Of a stretch of 64,000 bases of DNA, positions 50,988 through 62,868 are shown piece by piece (position 1 is the stretch's first letter; the number at the start of each line of letters is the position of its first letter). The notes under the pieces were generated by a model. It worked only from the letters and a program-made list of their open reading frames with translations. It ran no database searches and was not told the DNA's origin. A program made the position numbers and the translations under genes. Source of the stretch: Tanytarsus gracilentus. Lineage: Eukaryota > Arthropoda > Insecta > Diptera > Chironomidae. The stretch spans positions 248,001-312,000 of the forward strand of contig JAXRKN010000017.1 of the NCBI GenBank assembly GCA_038502055.1, given 5' to 3'.

Positions 50988-53903
50988 GGCCGACGCTTGT
51001 CATCATTTTACCACAAAGGTATAATGGAAAACTCGTGTGTGTGTGTGAATGTGTGTGTAGAATACAATGCACGGATGATCGACGAGAGTGAAAAGGAGTG
51101 AGAAGCACTTTCGATGCTTTCAAGAAGAAAAATTCCTTCCAACAATGGATTGTCATATTATTAAATTTATGAAATGTTATAGCTTTTGCTCTCACTCACT
51201 CTCGCATGATGATGATGATACTTTTGCCGATGAAAGCATCAAAATAGACCAACAAAATTTTCTCGATATCGAATTCTATTGAATTTTTTTTCTTCTTCTT
51301 TTGTTGTTTGCGGAAGCATTCGAATGTTTCGTGCCTTTGACTCAAATTTTCGCATCACTAAGCTCTGTGTTGCCTTTAAATTTAGCTGTCATTCTCGTGT
51401 CAAGTCCTTCAATTTGGCCCTTCTCAACTGAATTTTCCTCCTGACTTCATTCTCAAAGTGACGGAAGAAGATGAAAAAAATTCCACGTGTTAAATGTACC
51501 ACATTGGCAAAGGGCGCATTGCAGGAAAATGAAAAATATTTTTCAATTTAAATTTTTTCCTCTGCTCACTCGCAGTGTAAATTCATTACTTTTATCCTCT
51601 TTTGTGAGATGATGAGCAAAGGTATTTTTTTTCTACGGTCGGAGATTCTATGAATTTATCGTTGAATTGAGTTTGCTTGAATAAAAAAAGCTGTTTTTAT
51701 GAATATTGTAGGACGTGAATGAAGAATTAAATTTTTGTGTGGCTGTCATGGAAAAAAATCTTTAAAAAATGGTGACAAAAGTCAAAACATAAAAAATTAT
51801 AAATTTTAAATAAAAAACCGTTAAACTTTGAAAATTTTAAACTTTTTAAAATGTTAAGTTCTGAAAACTTAAAAAATTAACTTTTAAAAATTTAAAAAAT
51901 CCGTTAAAAATTTAAGTTCAAATATGAATTTCTATAAACTCTTTAAAGTTCTCCACTTTAAAGAATCATTCAACCCTTTTTAAACATTTTCTTCTTCAAT
52001 TTAAAAATAAAACACTTTCTTAGAAATACTTGAAAAAAATTCATTCACATCGTGTCTCACCGAGTGATCAATTTCGCTCTTCCCAAGTGACAACACACGT
52101 GAACGAGATGAGAAAAAAAGAAGGATTTTAAAAAAAGAAAGGATTGTGTACAGTGCTCAAAGAGTAAACAGATGATACTCGATATCACACATCGGTGAAA
52201 ATCTCACGTTAGCTGTGGGTGGAAAAGAGAAAAAATTTATCCCCACATCAAGAATATTAAAGTGAAAAAATATTTTACTTGACAGGAAACACAAAAATGT
52301 TTTGATGAAAAAAATATATAAGGGGCATAAATTGAAGTTGATGGTATAGGAAGCGATTAAGTGATTGTCAAAGCAAAATTTTCTCAATCGTCTTGTTTAT
52401 GCTTTCACACTGAAAAATTAATAAATTCTGAAAGGTCTTCTCTCCCCTCACGACAAAATTCCACTTTGCTTATCATCAAAATCGGATCAAATCAAATATT
52501 GATTTTATTGGCTTCATTGAATTATAGAAATAGAAAGCATATTGAAGTGTCATGATGAATTTTGTGTTTTTTCTCCTCCCCTCCGATCACACCTTCAACT
52601 TTTTTTTTCTCGCCTCTCATCCTAAAATTGAATTCTGTACATCGCAGTGAAAAGATGAAAAATAATCAAATTTCGAAAAAGTGCTTTCATGTTGAGTTTG
52701 CTAAATAAACAAGGCAGCAACAAAAATAAAATATATAAAACGGAGAATTTGCGACAAAAAGGTCAATTGAGGGAAGTATCAAGTGCAAAATGTTTTCTTT
52801 CTAAATTTTATCGAGAAATGACACGAATTTGAGACGTGAGGTTTTAAAAGAAAATTGGGAGAAAATTGAATCATGAGTAAAATGAAATTTAACGGATTAT
52901 AAACTTTTGAAAGTGTGAATGAAATTTTGTAAATCATCAAATTATGCAAGAAAAACAATAAATTTAAATTTTGCAATCAAAATAATCAAGCACTTTACAG
53001 GAATCACTTCCTAATTGAATCAATTTGCTCTCAAAGTCATCGACATCATAAACGCCTGCGAGAAATCTAATTTAATGCCTTTGATCAAACAAAGAGCCCG
53101 AGTTTGATAAACAAGAGAAGGCTCACGAAAGGTCGATGAGGAAGTGTAAACAAGCTTTCTGCAATGTTGAGAGCAATTTGAGTATCTTTTACACACAGCC
53201 GAGCAGGAGAGTGTTTAACATTGACTGAATAAATATTATTTCTTCCAACATGCGAATATGCCTCACAATTTAAATTCTTTCTCGTACCAATAACAATTCA
53301 AATGGAAACGACAGTCGAAAATAATGTTGACTTATTGCCCATGTGTTCGATGTGTGTTCTAGAACATTCGATTGAACCCAAATTTCATCCTCGAATTGCC
53401 ACAATTTTCATCCCTATTGAGCGTTAGCAAATCAGAAAAGCTCTCTCTTCAATGGATGTTGGCAAAATAATATTATTCTATGCTCATTCCTGCATGTACA
53501 TGCATTTCCTCAATTACATGTTAAATATTCGACTCTTGGTCATTTCCTTAATGTAAACATCCACCATGAATATCCATATTGTAAACTTCTCATACCAGCA
53601 TTAAAATTCAACTTCATGGCAGATCGGAAATTTTAAAAGATGGAAAACTGATTTTTTAGACAGCAAAAATTTAAAAATATGTTTCTAGTTATAGTTAATC
53701 TATAACTATAATTTAATTAAATTTCATATTTTTTAAAATTTATAATTTTGACTTAAATTTAAAATTTTATTTTATTACATAGTTCCACCCCTAGCATCAT
53801 CCGACTTTAAATTCAATATTAAATATTTTCGTACGAAAAAAAATTTTGTTGATTTTTTACAATTTTTTTCATTCAACTCATCTATAGAAATTCGCTTTTC
53901 ATT

Positions 53904-54817
53904 TTTAGCGTAACCCACACAAGGTGTGTTAACGCTTATATGCTCGTGATTCCGTCTGTCTGTCTGTCTGTCTGTTCCAGTGAGATCTCGGCCCCTGGAC
54001 CAGCTAGAGACTTCGGGTTTTCGCCAGATGATAGGTCTTGGGGTCTATATTAGCCCATTTTAGGAATTTTTTGGGTCATGACCATAGGTCGTGCCATGGA
54101 CCGCCATAATGTCCATTTTTCATACAAATTTTCTCTTATATGGCTTCATGGGTATCGTTGAACTCGGGATTGGACCAGGAATCGATTGGCATGGATCTGA
54201 AAATGGAACACTGTGGAAATGGAACATTGTGGAAAATGAAACACAGTGGAAAGTGGAACACAGTAGAAAATGGAACACAGGGGAAAATGAAACATGGTGG
54301 AAAATGGAACACTGTGGAAAATGAAACACAGTGGAAAGTGGAACACAGTGGAAAATGGAACATAGTGGAAAATGGAACACTGTGGAAAATGAAACATGGT
54401 GGAAAATGGAACATAGTGGAAAATGGAACATGGTGGAGAATGGAACAGTGTGGAAAATGAAACATGGTGGAACATAGTGGAAAATGGAACATGATGGAAA
54501 ATGGAACATGGTGGAAAATGGAACATGGTGGAAAATGAAACACAATGGGAAATGTAACAATTGAGCCAAATAGAAATAATGATACACATTGGAAAACAAA
54601 ACATAATGGAAAACAGTGGAAAATGGAACATAGTGGCAAATAACTTTCCCAAAAAAAAATTTTTCCTTATGCTTCCCTTTCAGCTTTCCAAAAAATATTT
54701 TCCATTAGGCTTCTCTTTTGGCTTCTTAATAGGACTTCCCCATGTTACATTTTCAATACTGATCTGTTACAAGTGGGTTACGCGGCAACACCCACGTGTG
54801 GGTTTTGAAACATTTTT
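53904..54817 (+). mobile_element. Helentron-like non-autonomous element, copy 3, with minisatellite
   Basis: It has the same ends and core as the other two copies: TTTTTAGCGTAACCCACA, (GTCT)n at about 53955-53976, GAGATCTCGG, GTGGGTTACGCGG, the ACCCAC/GTGGGT palindrome and GAAACATTTTTT. The 125-bp repeat is present only as the start of one unit (to about 54197). The rest of the centre is replaced by a 17-bp minisatellite. The (GTCT)n version of the microsatellite suggests a different subfamily lineage from copies 1 and 2. Confidence 0.75.
54198..54645. repeat. 17-bp minisatellite in Helentron-like copy 3
   Basis: About 25 imperfect units of GTGGAAAATGGAACATA, with variants ending ACACA, ACACT or ACATG. 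Because 17 is not a multiple of three and the unit has no stop on either strand in most registers, overlapping long frames open on both strands. They are not genes. Confidence 0.9.
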
Positions 54818-55430
54818 TTTTGCTACGCTCATTTTTATATTAACATCAAGAGATGAGAGGCTTTATTATCGTTGAAAAGGCTCATTCACATTCAGGGCCT
54901 TCATTCAATTGATTTCCACTGACATTTCTGAATGAATAAAAAAAATGAAAGGTTTTACTAAATATCAAAAGCAAATTTCCACCAAGGAAAAATTTGGAAT
55001 TATTTTTTAGGATTCGAACCTTTATTTACGTCAAAGAATCTCTTTAAATTTTATTTTCTTAAAGATTTTATTGCAAAACACCCTTCACATCATCAATACA
55101 CAGAATGCTATTATATTGAAAAGCATAATATTTTTTATGTATGAATATTTCCATATTTTATGGCTTGCGTCTGGACAACACCGAAAAAAAGGAGGGAGAG
55201 GGAAGCTATCATAGCCAAAAATATGTACTCGATGACCACTTTTGTGTGTATATGTGTGCCAAGCGCATAATGAAATTATTGATTATGAACTAGCAACAAT
55301 AAAAATGTCCATTCATACGCATAGCATGAATAGTAAACACACTTGAACATTGACCTTTTTTTCTCCTTTTTCGATGAGCACAAGAATTTACTTTTTGGCT
55401 CTTTAAAAAATCAATACAATGCCATCGCAA

Positions 55431-56313
55431 CACATTGGGACGATTAGAAAACGAAAACCGCCACAATTCAGGATCTGTGAGATGAAGTTTGTCCTTAAGT
55501 TATAATACTTAAAGATGCCTTGAAGCATCCTCTAATGACGTGCATCAAAAAAAATTTCTTGTTCAGTCACAATAGTCTTTTTGAAGCCTCCAAAGTCGAC
55601 CCCTCTTAAGCTCGAGAAAAATCATGATTTTTTATTTATTGAATTAATTGAGTTTTGACAACTGTCACTGAACATTTTTAGATGTTTAATTGAAGAAAAT
55701 TGTGTAATATATTTTATTTCGCTTCAAATTTCTCATTTTAAGCATTGGAAGTGCTCTAAACTTAACTTCAAAATATGTTAAAACGGACTCACACTAAAAC
55801 TTGCCTAAAGTCTGTGGAACCTAATGGAACCTAAATTTGAAAGCATTTTCATAAAGACAAGAAAAAAAGCGTCAAGAATGGGGAAGGAACTATCTGCTCA
55901 TTTTTGCTCCTTTAAAAGTTATATGAGCTTGAAGATGACTCAAATTTTTCCAGTTTTGTATGAAGTGTTATTAAAATTATAAATTTGTCTAAAAGGAGGC
56001 TTTGATTTTTGCACTTAATAAAATATTTAGAGGCTGTTTTAGTGGTCATTGGCGATGCTAAAAAATGTTTGCTGGTTAAAGCTTTATTTTAAACAAGCTA
56101 ACAGACCCAAATTAAGGTTGCTAGTCATAAAAAACACTTAAAAGAGTGTTCTATATTACACAACTTTATTTCATGTTTAGAGGGACTTAAGAGCCTGATT
56201 CCAAGGTCTGTATCATAAAAAATCTTATAGAATGGTGTTAAGAGGGCATTCACTACCTTGCCCAACCCGTTTTACTTTTTTGGCGGATCTCGTTTTCAAA
56301 TCGTCCCAATGTG
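55431..56313. mobile_element. Inverted-repeat DNA transposon remnant, Transib-like MITE
   Basis: The two ends match in inverted orientation over 33 bp with three mismatches; both start CACATTGGGACGATT. The element is 883 bp and is flanked directly by CGCAA (55426-55430) and CGCAG (56314-56318), an imperfect 5-bp target duplication. Ends beginning with a CAC-type heptamer and GC-rich 5-bp duplications are known for Transib elements, the relatives of RAG1. The left end also reads heptamer CACATTG, a 13-bp spacer, then ACGAAAACC, close to the RSS nonamer. No transposase frame is visible inside, so it would be non-autonomous. The superfamily call is inference; the inverted repeat is seen directly. 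Confidence 0.75.
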
Positions 56314-57757
56314 CGCAGATAAGTTTTCGCTTTAATTTTGAGTGAACAAGATTTAATCATGATTCCAAAACCATGGCACGACCTCACCATCTCAATGCTC
56401 AACCGCAATGAAAGCGATTGAAATTTAAATTAGAAAATTTTCAATTTTACCCTCGCTGTGAGAGAGTCGAGTAAAATTTTCGGTTGAAAAATTGCCATTT
56501 AAAGTGCGTTCGCTCGTGCATGTGCGATGTTGATGTTTATACAGCAACAATTTACGCTCGCTGCTCTTCCGCGAAACAGCAACTCAAAAGCAAACATGAA
56601 TCTTTTCATTAGTGCAGGTAAAGGTATGAAGAACGTTCAAAAATGATTAATGGACACTAAAAGCTCTTTTACTATCCTCTGCATGTTCATTTTTATTGAT
56701 GAACATGCATTTCACTAATTAAGCATTGAGTGCTGATGAAAGGAATTTTACATTAAAATTTTGAGCAAGTCAAAGCTCTTAAATAATTATCTTAATGCAT
56801 TCCGAGAAAATTTTCCTCACATCTTTTTGATTCAATTCCAGCAAAAACATTTTCAAGCAATTTTTTCTTTCTAATAAAAAGCAATTTAAATTTTTTATGA
56901 AATTCTATTTCGACCACTTCGCTGCTAAAATATTTGAGTGACAAACAACAACAAGCTTTTGTTGACTGTGGCCTCACTCACTCATACGCACAACGTGTTA
57001 GCAAAAAAAATTGTATGATATCAAAACAAATTTTTCTCTCGTTTGATGTGTCTAGGAAATATATTTTTTTGAAAGCATGTGCGAAAGAGCATTTTGTGAT
57101 CACACTCCGAATATTTTAGTGAGCATGTATTTATGGCACTTTGCCGAAATATTTCCTGTGAATTTTCGCATCATAAAAAGCTCTTTTATGTTAACTTTAA
57201 AATATTTTTTGAGACTGCAAAAAAGTCATTAAAAAATTCCCAATTAATTTTGTCTCATTTAAACTTTTTGCACCGGAACGAGTAAAACTAAAATGAATAC
57301 TAATTTTTTGAGTGATTCGCAAACGTTTGCTAAAAACTTGAAACTAATTTAATTGAGTTAAAAATTCCGCAATTTTTTGATTAAAATTTTCCATCATATC
57401 ACCATTTTTACTCAAACATTTCGCTTTGCTTTTAAAGTTTCAATTAGGAAAAAAGTTTTTATCGACAAAAGCTTTTACAAACTTACACACGAGCTATGAA
57501 AATTTTAATTATTAACATATTATACGTCAAAAAGTTCGAGCTAAGAGTTTTGTTAATATTTGATAGTTAAAACTTTTTACTGAAAAGGCAGAAAATGAAA
57601 ATTTTGATGAGTTGATTTTTAGCAAGCATTGAAAATACGCTCGAAGGAAATTTTCGATGAAAATTTTCCCATAAAATTTCGTAGTCAAAATTCCAGGAAT
57701 GAATTGATGCAATTTATTAATTTTGTTAAGATTTTTCTCAAAAATTCAAACATCCAG
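56314..57757. other. No gene recognised between the transposon and the orphan exon
   Basis: A short ATG frame at 56595 (MNLFISA, then a gtaaag donor) could be a leader exon, but its phase does not fit the exon at 57758. Otherwise A+T-rich. Confidence 0.4.
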
Positions 57758-57913
57758 GTTCGTTCACAGCAATCCCTATTTGAAATATTGAATCCACAAA
57801 TTTCATCGTCACACAACAACCGAGATAGATATCATCGTCGGCGTCTCACCATGGTATCATTGTTATTACGAGAATATCGATGTAAGAAGAAGGATTTTAA
57901 GGCGCCAATTGAG
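57758..57913 (+). CDS. Orphan exon candidate, 52 codons, unknown product
   Basis: A 156-nt segment is open, divisible by three, and bounded by a pyrimidine-rich acceptor (aacatccag) and a good donor (GAG|gtgaga), phase 0 on both sides. Its G+C content is above its surroundings. The translation has SSSHNNRDRYHRRRL followed by MVSLLLREYRCKKKDF, a basic stretch I do not recognise. The internal ATG at 57850 sits in a strong context (caccATGG), so this could instead be a first coding exon giving 21 residues before the splice. An inverted-repeat transposon begins 12 bp after the donor. No partner exon could be linked by phase in the rest of the window. It may belong to a gene with large introns extending beyond 64 kb, or it may be fortuitous. 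Confidence 0.35.
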
Positions 57914-57925
57914 GTGAGAAAAAGA

Positions 57926-58830
57926 CACTCAACGGCAAATACGGAAAATTTTTAAGACTTACTTTTTGCCTATTTTTTGGCTTTTACTCCTGTTTTTTAC
58001 ATTAACGAAAGTCAGGTTGCATTTTTTCTTAATAGAACTTTTTATTCCCCGTCTTTTGATATATCACATGAACTATCTAGCATTCATAGTTATGGAGTAA
58101 TCTGCTCTCAAACATGAAAAAGTAAGTCTTAAAATTTCTGACTTTTTTCCGCGGATTCCAACGGGGTATTTTTGATTTTGCAATAACTTTTGATTCTTTC
58201 AAGATAAAAATCTGAATTTTTTTGCATGTTTTAGATGAAGAACATTAGCAACTTTTGGAAGAATTAGAAATTTTTTTTACCTGCAGGAAGTGCTTAATAT
58301 CCTCAAAAGAAAAACTAAATTTCAAAATTTACCCTCATTTAATAATTTTAGAAATTTTATTTGGGATTTAAAAGAAGCAGTTCTGTGTTCTGTATCACTT
58401 TCAGTTAAAAATTTTGAGTATGGATACGCAGGAAGTGCCAGTAGGTGCAAAATTTAAAATCCCATATTTCTCTTTAAGTATACCACATTGAAATTAGTGC
58501 AAGTCATTAGAATCATTGCAATGAGGCTATTGAATGGAACTGGATACAAAACTTATAAAATCATTGCCCAAATGAAAAGTTAGGAACACCTTTTCTGATC
58601 ATCATTATATTTTTTACCACTTTATAAAGTAGTCTTTGAAAAAATTATCAAACACGTGCATACACATAAAAATATTTTAAGCACTTTAACTGCCTTTAAA
58701 GCAAGTGAAATCCTAAATTAAAGCTCGGGAAAAGCATATATTTAACAACCAAATCTTAAAATATTAAAAAATAATGAGCAAAACGAGGTTTGAGAAAAAG
58801 TCAGTTTTTTTCCGTATTGGCCGTCAAGTG
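57926..58830. mobile_element. Inverted-repeat DNA transposon remnant, CACT-ended, 905 bp
   Basis: The left end CACTCAACGGCAAATACGG and the right end (reverse complement CACTTGACGGCCAATACGG) match at 16 of 19 positions, then continue GGAAAA. A second inverted pair, AAAAAGTAAGTCTTAAAA (58117-58134) against the left subterminal segment (57952-57970), sits inside. Flanks AAAGA/AAAAG do not give a clean target duplication; with a one-base offset AAAAG would be duplicated. No transposase frame is seen. It lies 12 bp beyond the donor of the orphan exon at 57758. CACT ends could mean CMC/Chapaev-like or a Transib relative; undecided. Confidence 0.65.
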
Positions 58831-59570
58831 AAAAGCTTAAGCATTTTCAAACACCTGCTTTCATGTCTCACTCTTTCTGGCTTAAATTTGCCCGTTAGTG
58901 AAATGTAGAGAGACTATGAAAAGTTACACATTCATTTAAAATCGCTTCTATACCAAATTTCTCTCTTCGCATAGTTTCTTTTGTGTGCTCTCATGTGAAT
59001 GTAGACATGACAAAAACTTTATCATTTGGCACCTGGATGTATTTAAAATTTCCTCTTAGCCTTTTAAAATGCAGCAAATTTCCTCCCACACTGAGAGCAT
59101 TTTTCGCCTCTCTATTTTTCTCGTCCCACGGATAAATACTAAAATTTTAAAGCCTTCATTAAATTTTCTTCTCGTATGCTGCCAACAATTTTCCCTCTTT
59201 ATGGTGCTCTTAGATGAATCTAAAGTTAAGCTAAAGCCATAACAAAAACAAAAAATTTTCTCCTCCCGCTGTCCGATGAGAGTCGATGTTTCATAATTTA
59301 ATTAATATGCAAATTCAATATTCTGAAAATTTTTAAAAGAGAGAGTGCATAGTGATATAAAGTGAAGTGACAGAGTTGCCATGACTTTTTTAATTTTATA
59401 AATTTTTTAGATTTAAATTTCAAAAGTACGTTACAAAAATATCATATATTTAAAAATTTAAATTTATTAAAACCGTTAAATGTAAAAATAATAAATTTCC
59501 AACACTGCACTATTCAAATATTTACGGTGTACGTGGCTTAATGAAAATATACATTTCTCGATATAGATAT

Positions 59571-59705
59571 AAATGCAAACCTCCACCGCCACCATCATCA
59601 TCAACATCGTCCTCGAAAACAATGCAGAGGATGCCCGAGACATGAAAGCAAATATTTGGCCAGGCGGCGTTGAGAACCACTTCGATATTGATGACATTAA
59701 GTATT
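59571..59705 (+). CDS. Short ORF in a G+C-rich island, 44 codons, doubtful
   Basis: An ATG at 59571 opens a 44-codon frame that includes NNAEDARDMKANIWPGG and ends HFDIDDIKY before TGA. Base composition is clearly richer in G+C than the flanks. All three plus frames and two minus frames are open across most of the island; one minus frame reads FEDDVDDDGGGGG. The coding strand therefore cannot be decided from sequence alone. It may be an exon of an unlinked gene or a conserved non-coding element. I do not recognise a family. Confidence 0.2.
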
Positions 59706-60639
59706 GATTTTTCAGGCTTTTAATGGCAGAAAAATATAATAAATGCATGCACACATCGAAAGGGAGAAATTTTTCTTAACGACCCAACGAAATATTCTTC
59801 GCATTCACCGTGACGCAAAACTTGTTCAACTTTCGACATGGTTTTAATGTTCACATAAAAAAGCGAAAATTCCATCAGATTACAGTCACTGCCATGCTGC
59901 TCACAGCACCTGGTAGCAGCAACATAGAGAGATGTTGTCGAGGCATTTTACTAATTTTTATTTTCCACTGAGAGCATGGCAGTGTTTTGCTGCTTATATC
60001 ATAAATTCGGATTGTTAATAAAACTTTTTTGCGCGCTTCAGCAAGCATGCGACAAGCGGCGCACAAGAAAAAGGTTTTATTTTTAGGTTTTGCAAACAAG
60101 TTGCTCACTCTATGATTACATGCACCACTTCCCACCGCTGCCATTCGACCTCCTAAATTACACTGTCGCGTGTTAAATGTAAATTAAAGAGTTTTTATTG
60201 CTCCTTACTTTTGGCGACTCATACCGACCAAGTTGTTGTATGACAATTTGCATAGAAAGTAAGGAGTCTCTCGCAAAAAAAGCATGGAATAATTAATGGA
60301 ATGGTTATTCTTATGACCTTTCGTAGCCTGACTATAAATGATGATTTGTGGACTGAACTGTGTACGAAAAAAAAATTGAATCTTTTTTGGGTCAAATTTA
60401 ATTACAAAGAAGAAATTAATTAATGGCTTTAAATTAAATACTAATTGGTAGTTTTACAGTCGTTAAATAATTAGATGCTTTTCCCTTTTTTGGAACTCGA
60501 GAGGTTTTTATTTGAAAAATTAATTTAATTAAATAAATTTGAGAGGCTCAAAAAATAATTTCGGTGTTTGGAGTTAATTTATATAAAAATGTTTGTAAAT
60601 ATAAATTAAAAGTCGATAATTATCAATCACAGCTTCAGC

Positions 60640-60850
60640 TCATCGATGAAAATTTACTCGCACTTAATTAATTTTCATCACACCCTTTTTTTGTGCATCA
60701 TGTCATCAAAGGCTTCAGATTTTTCTCGCAATAATTAATTTCTCGCTCATTATCAATGACATTCGGTAGTCATCCATATGCCAATTGAGTAATGAGCGCA
60801 TCTCAATTAATTTTTTATTGTTCTCATACGATTCGCCAATTAAATTTTGT
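60640..60850. promoter_or_regulatory. Candidate enhancer-like block rich in TAATTA sites
   Basis: Several AATTAATT/CAATTAA homeodomain-type core sites and a CATATG E-box occur within 210 bp of more complex sequence than the surrounding A+T tracts. No transcription unit is assigned. Function is inference from motif density only. Confidence 0.2.
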
Positions 60851-62868
60851 CTGCGATTTCTCTTTAACTCTTTTTGAATTTATTTAATTGCGAAAATAAA
60901 TCGAATAATTTTATTTTATTTATTCACGAACGCTTAAAACCACACGGCCGTAAATTTCATACATAATTGATTTTTTTGTAAGAACATTTTATTATTTAAT
61001 TAAAATTCAGTAAACAATTTTTTTTGGTAAAACGCAAAAAATAATGTAATTTAAAGGAACTCAGTCGCTTCAGTAATTTTTATTTGCGTGTATGCGGAGA
61101 TTCCTTTTTTCTGCGGGAAATTTAATGAGTTTCATAACAATTAAAATGTTACCCTCTGAATTTTAATGAGGAAGCCACAAAAAAAATGAAGCGGAATGAT
61201 AAAAACAAGGAAATGAGCTTGAGAAAAATTTGAGCAAATTTGTCAACGAAAAATTACTAGTAATTTTAAACGCAAAATGTTATTCAATAAAACCACTTAA
61301 AATTTCGTTCAAAATTACCTCAAGGCAACTTTTTTGTGGTTTCATTTAATTTGTTTCTCTCCCGAAAAACATGATAACTTCAAAAAAACACAGAAAGTGA
61401 ACAGAATACAAAAAGTTATCTCACAATTAATTAGGCACTGATTGTTTACAAATTATTTCAATGTTGGATGGAATTTTACTTGAAGCGAATAAATTAATTA
61501 TTCATAAAATATTCATCAACTTCGTTTCTCCGCCCATAACCGCGGTTTTCCGTCTTCTCGTTTAATTTGCGTCGCAAAATATTTTAAGCTTTTGTCTTAA
61601 ACTCTGTTGATTGAAGTGAGGTTAAAATAGGTGACAATGTGTCTAAATATTAAAATTTTTGCGTGTTATAATTATATTTGATTGTAAAGAATTTAAACTA
61701 AATTTTTCCTTCTAGCTATTCATAAAGCAGACGTTTAATTTAGTTAAAACCATTGTAATCAAGAGTTACAAATTATATGCATGTGTACGCTTGCTCATCT
61801 CATAGCAAATTAGATGGTAAACTATGAAACTAACTGAGAACTCAATTTACATTTTTCAAACCTCAAAATTTACTTTCTCAACTCGCACATTGGCTGAAGC
61901 TGAAGATGTTTGTTCTACGTTTATGCATTTAATATTAAATCAGGGGGTGAGAAACTTTTATATAAAAATAAATATTTTTAAATTATTTATAGAAAATAGA
62001 TTTTAGTATTTTTTTATTTCCTTCCCTTGATATTTTTTAAAGAATATAAAATCAAAATGCTCTTGAAAGTTGAAGATCACAAAATTCTATGCTAGAAAAT
62101 GATGAAGCAACCGCTTTTTGTGTTCAAACAATCATGAATTTTAAATATGTCTATTTGCTTCGAATGTGATTCATGGGAGGAATTTTTGTTTGCACTTGAG
62201 GAAAGCTTTAAAAAAACCTTCACATGAGGGTGAATTCAATGTTTGCATAGCTTTATAAATATTTCCGCTCATGGAGATGAATAAAGCAAGAAATAACAAT
62301 TTTACCAGCATACGCTTTAATGAATGTGAGTAAACAAGAATTTATTTGAATTGAGAGTAATCTCTGTACCAACAATTTAGTTTTACTTCCTCCAACACCT
62401 ACATGGAAAACGCTTTTCCGTTAGCATCGCAAAACTTTTTGTCTGAATTTTAAAATTAAAATTTGAATTGCAAAATCATGACTCTATTTGTGCCATATGC
62501 GATGGCGGAGATTAACAGGCAATTTACATTCGCAAACCAACTCACGTGTTAATACAATTAGCAGCTTATACCAATTAATTTATCTCGCTCTGTTATCTTA
62601 ACATTTTACACTCTCGCTTTTTAAATGTGTGCTAAGTAGAAAACAAACATAAACAAATGGCTAAGTGTTCTCCACTGCGGTTAACTTTTGGCTTATTTTC
62701 GAGGTGTAGAATACTAGAAAAAATTATTCCTTAAGAAAAAATTTAACGGTTAAATTTTGAATTTTTTATTTCACTCAAAAGACATTCACTAAAAAAATAT
62801 CTCGAAATCTAAACATTCATAAATAATTTTTCATGTTTCTTATTTTCTAAATCATCGCGGGCAATATT
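60851..62868. other. No gene recognised, 3' flank of the RING gene
   Basis: A+T-rich DNA. Further 3' exons of the RING gene, if they exist, would lie here on the minus strand, but none could be recognised. Confidence 0.45.

Larger units (their letters stand above)
44438..53903. other. No gene recognised; expected to hold NHA 5' sequences
   Basis: The acceptor at 44270 implies an upstream NHA exon in or beyond this interval, but no convincing one was found. A GT-rich microsatellite lies at about 51034-51058. Around 53030-53120 there are CTTTGATC-like sites in more complex sequence. The remainder is A+T-rich. Confidence 0.45.

Noticed and set aside
54120..54652. Three overlapping minus-strand frames of 159-168 codons and plus frames of 77-106 codons
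   Set aside because: They are all translations of the 17-bp minisatellite in different registers; the unit is stop-free on both strands.
59875..60144. 89-codon minus frame starting MAAVGSGAC
   Set aside because: No recognisable motif and no flanking signals; may mark conserved DNA, but a gene cannot be supported.
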